From: Carnegiea gigantea
Taxonomy: Eukaryota > Streptophyta > Magnoliopsida > Caryophyllales > Cactaceae
DNA length: 64,000 nucleotides
NCBI GenBank assembly: GCA_029747015.1
Contig: JAKOGI010000027.1
Location: forward strand, 886,001 to 950,000
Direction: 5' to 3'
How positions within the stretch are numbered: the stretch's first letter is position 1; the number at the start of each line of letters is the position of its first letter. The notes below the pieces were generated by a model. The model saw only the letters and a program-made list of their open reading frames with translations, was not told the origin of the DNA and did not search any database. Below are positions 58,170-64,000 of this stretch, one piece after another. The position numbers and the translations under genes are program-made.

Positions 58170-61100
58170 TCAGGGGCACATGCAATCATCAGCTGCGGAA
58201 AGCATCTGTACATCCATATCTTCTGCATGCTTGGCTGAAAGGTCCATTCCATTTTCACCTGCTGATACTGCACAAAATAAAACCCGAAAGAGAAATTGAA
58301 CGACATTCGCTGAATGAAGAATAGAAATTGGAGATAATAGTGGTTGACTTCTCACTGAATATAGAATCAAGTGAAGGCCGTTTTGGTGAAGAGCTCCCCT
58401 TGCTATCTGCAGCATGAAACAAGTCAGGAAGTGGGGATAAGACTTCAATGCACATGCAAAGACATAAAAATTAGTCAAAGCATCCGCAAAGGTGCAGATA
58501 CACAAAAGGAGATAAACAAGTGCTGCTTGCACTAGCAAGAAACAGGAGCAGATGTGATAATGATGAATGTGATTTTACATACAGCCATCTAGTACACTCA
58601 TGGAAGTTGATCACTAAATTTCAAAGGGGTGAGCACATCCTGGGGCTGAAGTTTGCAGCACTGTAACTTGGATTCGCCGAGACTCATGCTGAAATGTTGT
58701 GTCTGACACGGATCTAGGTGTTGGACCAGCTCAGCCTTTTTCTGAAAGTAGTATGTCACAACTTACAAGTCTAAAATGAAGCCTCAACTTTCCCATACAT
58801 ACGTCAAATTGGCAGCATCTGAATCGGGTATTTGAGGTGAGTGAAGAGTCCAATTAACATAGGTCGCAGGTACACGGCATACTTCCTTTAACTTCAGAAT
58901 AAATTTGGCACACAACTTAATATTAGGACTACTCACAGTATGGCTGGGCATTCAGACATCGGGAAATCTTATCATGACCATCAACACAAAGGCCCCCCCG
59001 TAGAGAACATTATACATGCGGTAATCAAAAATTATGACACCATGATAGGGCCAGTTATATACCAAATCATTTTGAGGAAACTCATTAAAATCAATGCACT
59101 ACTGAAAACTGCTACAAACAAGATATGCGGACCCATAAGGATATTATGCCTTGCCTACTTGGAAAGTTACAAGCATTTTGTTCTAGATTGAAGCCCTTCA
59201 TTTACTAATTCATTGCGCATGAGCTGTGAATATCTGGCAGGTCTGTGTGTTTTCTTTGGGAATAAGGTTTAAATTTAAAGCTCCCAAAGTTAATCTGAAC
59301 ACCCCCCCCCCTCCAAGTGCTCTCCCCATCTCCTCCTCTTGGCATAAAGTTTTCCTATTATAGAGTATCAAAACTCCTGTTACAGCAATGAATTTTAGTG
59401 GAGCCTCTGCTTATCTTCTGTAGCTGATTAACGTTTGCTGTTATCAATTTCAATTTTTCGGGGCCTTGCTTGCTTAACAGTCACTTGCACTTCAACATGG
59501 ATGGTCAAATACTAAATCACTATTTTCTGGATTCACTGATATCTCTACTGATCATACACAGACTATATCACTAGTAACATCCAGGTTAACCACAAAGAGC
59601 TACTGATGACAAATTCCATAACAAAAGAAGAGTCATTCTTCAACTAAAGGAATTTGAGCTTCAAAGTCTCAGAATAGAACATACCAAGAGAATGTAGCCC
59701 TTTGACGGCATCAAAATTTTTGTACGTATAGCCAACAAAATTGAGATCTTTTGGTGTCAGTAGCATCTGTACAGAATTGGAGAAAAATTAAATAGTTAAA
59801 TTAGACAAGGGGGGAAGGTGGAGAAAACAGAAGCAACGCAACGGAGAAGGTAGTTGGACTCTAAAAGAACTTAATCAGTGGCATAAGAGATACTGCACTT
59901 CTTCATAAAGTATGCAAGTCAAACAATACAAGTATTTTAAAAAAAAAAAGGTCCAACATCATCCTGTAGCATATATGAAAGATTCATTCTTTAGCACTTA
60001 GTACTGTCAGCAAAAAAGTGCAAATAGATTAATGGATCAATGGCTGGATGCCCAGATTAGTAGAGCATGACTGACTTCAACTTCTAACACATGAAATGTA
60101 CAAAACCCATCCGAAGCCAGGTTAATCAAGCATATCACCAAGTGCCATTGATTCCCCGTCTCTCAGTTTTGACTCTCCTGCTCCGTATCTTGCTACATCA
60201 AACTGATTATCCTATGTATTAATCAAAGCATATCTCGTACAAAAAAATTCAAGTTATTCTCCTGCATAATCGCAGAATCATATGTTTGAGGTTTTACTTT
60301 ATTTTCTTTTCTTGTTTTTCCAGGGGGGGCAGGGTGGTTGGCACTGGGGTGTGGCGATGTGGTGTTAAGTACAGAATTTTACAGCCTCTGCAGCGCTCAA
60401 ATCACCAATGGAGGGCAAACGTTTTAATGGCCAGTGGATTCAAACTCAGTCAATGTGATCCCATCTATTAGGCACACTCACAAGTCACAACAGAACAAGG
60501 GATGCTTTTTTCTTGACTTGAGGCTTAACTCATCTTCCACACATAGCAATTGAAGAAGGCTTGAGGTTAAAAACAAGGCAACTGAGCAAATTTCAATTGT
60601 AAAAATTATAGCAATCTTTTAATGCTTCAGAAGCAGCAGTTCCACATAACCACAATTGATACACGAGCACCAAGCCCAATTAGCAGTAGTAGGTAGTAAA
60701 GATAGCTCAGGACATATTCATTATGATCAAATACTAGTTTTGTACAATAATATCAAGGAGAATGAAAGGAATCAATACTAGAGGTAGGTACCTTTCTCGA
60801 TGGTCCTGATCCAGATCCAGCTGGCGTTGGTGGGTTCATCTGAAGACAAAACCAAAATTCATTTCAGAAAAGTCAACTAATGTTAACACCATAAGAGCAA
60901 AACAAGAAACTTTGCTCAGATTTGCATATGAGATGGAAAAAGTTTGGCAACTGCAACAATTTTGTGTCCAACACGCTGATAAAAATCTCAATTCTGCAAT
61001 CGCCGGACACCCCCCCCCCCAAAAAAAAAAAAAGGGGGGAAAACTAAAAAAGGTTCTCTTGACGAGTAACGCATTCAATAGATAGAAGACATATACCATC

Positions 61101-62059
61101 ACGATTCACGAATATCCAAAGGTAACGGCAAAGCTTTCAGTAATTACCATTAACACTATCCATCATATATGTTCAAATAATGCACACGAAGTACCATAGC
61201 TTTAGCCTTTATTTATAAGATTTTAAGCCTATATAGCTTTCGTCTTCACTTAAATGATTTAAGCCTACTCGCAGCTGCTACCAAAGGCCCTTTCACCGTG
61301 ACTGAATGTTCTCAACTTAAACGACGCACATAGCTTCACATCAAATAGTATCAGAAACACTAAATCCACAGCTGAATCCATAGAACAACTAACGCCTTCT
61401 AAGTAGAATCATACATTGCATGATCCTAAAAGATATGTTACTTGGACTTTTCAGTTAACTCAAGTATCTGTGTCAAACACTTGACACTTGACACTTCATT
61501 TGGACCAAAAATGTGACATTTTTTAGAAAAATTGCCCAATGTGACATGATATCCATGTCAAACACTCATGTCTTCAACATGCGCATGGCTAAGGCCAAGT
61601 TAAACAGTTGAAAGGTTCCATGTACAAGGAATTCTCTACAACAGTCAGCTCAAAACGTACAGTGATACTAGTAGTATCATGTAAGAATGGTAAGAGAGAT
61701 TATAACAAAGAGAAAAACATGTCCTCATACCTCATCAAATTTCATGAAGTTTTGGGTGTCTAGCTCATCATTGACTTGTGGTTTATAAGCTGCCTCCATT
61801 TCATATAATTTATCCCACACAATGTCCTTAAACCAAGGATGTGCCTGTCACAAAGTAACTAGTTATTAGATAACCGCATGAAAAACCAAAGAAAACGACA
61901 CATGCTCTGCTGCAATCTATAATGCACCTTAATTTCCGGTGCCCCTCCAGCACCTAATCGATGTTCAACATCACAGAGCAGCCTACAGATCAGATCCTTC
62001 GCCTCAATCGTCAATTTTGCATCCTCAGGGAATCTAAGGTAATGCCTCCAGTGGACAAT
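58170..62059 (-). CDS. NDR-type AGC serine/threonine kinase, C-terminal part (5' end outside the visible exons)
   Basis: Six minus-strand exons: 61928-62059, 61731-61844, 60792-60839, 59685-59766, 58356-58406 and 58170-58267, joining in frame to 174 residues plus stop. The first starts IVHWRHYLRFPEDAKL and holds the end of the kinase domain (DLICRLLCDVEHRLG). HPWFKDIVWDKLYEMEAAYKP and NDELDTQNFMKFDE are the AGC C-terminal extension. FVGYTYKNFDAV contains the hydrophobic motif whose Thr is phosphorylated in NDR kinases. The tail SPKRPSLDSIF is plant NDR-specific. NDR/LATS kinases act with MOB proteins in growth and cytokinesis. The best match is the At4g33080 type, next to APM1 in Arabidopsis too. 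Catalytic-loop exons are upstream, beyond the inserted elements and probably past the window edge. Confidence 0.9.
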
Positions 62060-62360
62060 CTAAAGAATATTTGGACAAATTCGTATCAATGAAATGCACC
62101 ATCATAGATCAATTATGCAAGAACTATACATCAATTACGCCGCCAAAGGCAACAACAGTTCCCTTTTACACAACTATCTATAGTAATGATTTAGCTTTAG
62201 AAAATTTTACTGTAACCCTGGAATTCCCACAGTTCAAGTATATCCAGAGCTTCATGTACTAAACTTCACAATGTACTAAAAACCCATACCACTAATTCCT
62301 ATGGTCATCAACTTAATCAGAGCATATTCACTGTTACTCATGACACTGGCACCAGACCAA

Positions 62361-63095
62361 GGCGGATCTATGAGTTGGGCATGGACACCCCTAACCCAGA
62401 TAAATAAATAAATAGATAAACATTGTTGAGTAATTTTAAAGGAGGTTAAGTTAACATATGTGGATACTATAAAACAGAGACAAAAAATTATGGACACCCT
62501 TTAAATATACCTAATCCACATGGTGAAATTTTTAATTTTTTTAAATATAAAAAGTACAGCTATAATATTAGAATTTCACCGAAAAATAAAATTAAATTAA
62601 ATACACCCAAAAAAAGTACACTGAATTATTTATAGTTTTCTTTCATGTTTCGACATGTTCACTTCAATGCTTCATGTTGAATTTTTTTTTTAGGGGGTGT
62701 TATTATTTATTGTTAATGATTTGTGTTATGTAACTAACAGTTTAGTGAATAATAGGAAATTGTAACATTCTATGGTTTTGACACAATTTATGTATCAAGT
62801 TCAAAATATGAATAATCACCGAGAACAAGCGTAATGGTAGACTACCGTAGTTTTTTTTCTAGAGTAAAAAAACTAGAGTATATTGTTATTGCATATCAAG
62901 TTCCACTAGTGTGGAAGTACAAAACGTAACGTTCATAAAAATATATATATATATATATATATATGAGACGAAATGTCTGTATAAAATAAACTATCATAGT
63001 AGGTATGACATGATTTCTTTTTGTTTTGGGTAGTATATATTAATGATAACGTTAATAAATGAACACCCCTATCCTAAATGTGTGAATCCTCCATT
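62361..63095. mobile_element. DNA-transposon-like insertion in an NDR intron
   Basis: Direct repeats gcaccagaccaa flank it at 62349-62360 and 63096-63107. The ends are imperfect inverses (ggcggatctatgag at left; the inverse of gaatcctccatt at right), with gacacccctaaccc and gaacacccctatcc just inside the two ends. The interior is AT-rich and non-coding, with an AT run at 62941-62964. The long duplication suits a MULE-type element, but the superfamily is uncertain. Confidence 0.6.
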
Positions 63096-63107
63096 GCACC
63101 AGACCAA

Positions 63108-64000
63108 TTTTTTTTATGAGGAAAATAATATATATGATAAATAAAAGAGGATAGGTACAAGAGAGGATGCTAGGTACAAGAGAGGATACTGAAAAAGGAT
63201 CCATAAAACCTAATTACAGCCCAAGAAAAGACCATCCACAAAATCAACAATATCAATCAAAGAGGAATAGAAAACCACCTCCTTCCCCCCCCCCCCCAAA
63301 AAAAAAAAAATCATCTTAAGCCACTTGTCCTCCGCCCATTCAAGCAAAATTTCGACCCTATCAAAAACCCTCATATTTATTTCCATCCATAAAATCCAAA
63401 CGATCGCATGCAGGAATACTCAAAACACTCTATATTTGGTCTTCCTCCCAAAAAACACCTTCCCAAGCCAAAAGTTGATGTCTCACCGTGCTAGACACCA
63501 CCCAATAAAAACCCAAACAACACCACACTAAACCCCAAAAGAATTCTAGCAAATGGGCAATGAGGAAGCAGATTGTCGTTTCCAACTCCGATTTGCACAT
63601 AAAGCACCTATGACCAAAAGTTTGCCCCTTTTTTGTAAGTTATCAGAAATTGAGATCTTGCTTTGAGAAGCTTCCTGTGCAAATAAATACGCTTTCGAAG
63701 GGGTAGAAGACTTCCAAATCACACTCCAAGGAAAACCACAAACATAAGGAGAAGACGGTGAATTGCACAAGGAGACATGAAGGAAGCAAGATACCACAGT
63801 GAATTTTCTTGAGGCATTGAGGTTCCATCTAATCATGTCAGAAGAGAAATCCATGAGATGCACCCTGTCAAGCACGTTAAAAAGCTGAGCCACACTATCA
63901 TCACCTAGGAATGCATCTTAGATAGAAACGGGTGACCAAACAACTGAACAAGAGTCGTGCTCCAAATAATCGGAGACTCGTGCATCCCTATCTTCTGCAA
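63108..64000 (-). mobile_element. LINE, 3' part, running off the window end
   Basis: The minus-strand frame 63546-63893 encodes the C-terminal region of a plant LINE polyprotein (DMIRWNLNASRKFTVVS, PWSVIWKSSTPSKAYLFAQEAS, NLQKRGKLLVIGALC), the zinc-binding segment after reverse transcriptase. Frame breaks are likely on both sides. A T run at 63108-63115 would be the A tail. It lies sense to the NDR gene. It belongs to the same broad type as the fragment at 45204-45655 but is a different, longer copy. Confidence 0.78.

Overview
The window is nuclear DNA from a flowering plant, probably a eudicot. The evidence is spliced genes with GT-AG introns, a GRAS transcription factor, plant retrotransposons of several classes, and a gene order that largely matches Arabidopsis chromosome 4 At4g33080-At4g33120 (compared from memory). 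The species cannot be named from the sequence. Benzylisoquinoline-alkaloid relevance is possible but unproven, because CNMT-like genes also occur in plants without those alkaloids.

Layout. (1) 834-20919, +: a coclaurine N-methyltransferase-like (CNMT-like) gene of eight exons, disrupted by indels and a lost splice acceptor. Intron 2 holds a 10.2-kb non-coding LTR element (2079-12279, antisense, LARD-like, LTRs about 3.65 kb). Intron 6 holds a 4.9-kb broken Ty1/copia element (15350-20289, antisense, 240-bp LTRs). (2) 22928-24553, +: a second tandem CNMT-like copy without exons 1-2 and with several stops. (3) 26238-26864, -: an intact three-exon gene for a 102-residue twin-CX9C protein (TRIAP1/Mdm35 type, At4g33100-like). 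(4) about 28650-33386, +: a decayed long coiled-coil gene resembling At1g05320. (5) 35939-37330, -: an intact GRAS gene of the SCARECROW-LIKE 23 type. (6) 37573-40842: a transposon-rich spacer with a palindromic MITE, a 1.6-kb non-autonomous Helitron and two MITE copies in opposite orientation. (7) 41330-56066, +: an intact 19-exon aminopeptidase M1 gene (APM1, 865 residues), whose large introns hold a truncated LINE, a hAT element nested in an older repeat, and further insertions. (8) 58170-62059, -: the last six exons of an NDR-type AGC kinase. Its upstream intron holds another insertion and a LINE that runs off the window end.

The four single-copy plant genes look functional by frame and splice-site inspection. 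Both methyltransferase copies and the coiled-coil gene look dead. I found no CRISPR, rRNA, tRNA or convincing new enzyme system. The unusual material is the structure of the mobile elements, a pair of compensating frameshifts exactly over the SAM-binding motif of the first methyltransferase, and a CT microsatellite that forms the 5' splice site of the twin-CX9C gene. All exon coordinates were derived by hand from splice consensus and family similarity, so edges may be off by a few bases where AG/GT choices are ambiguous.
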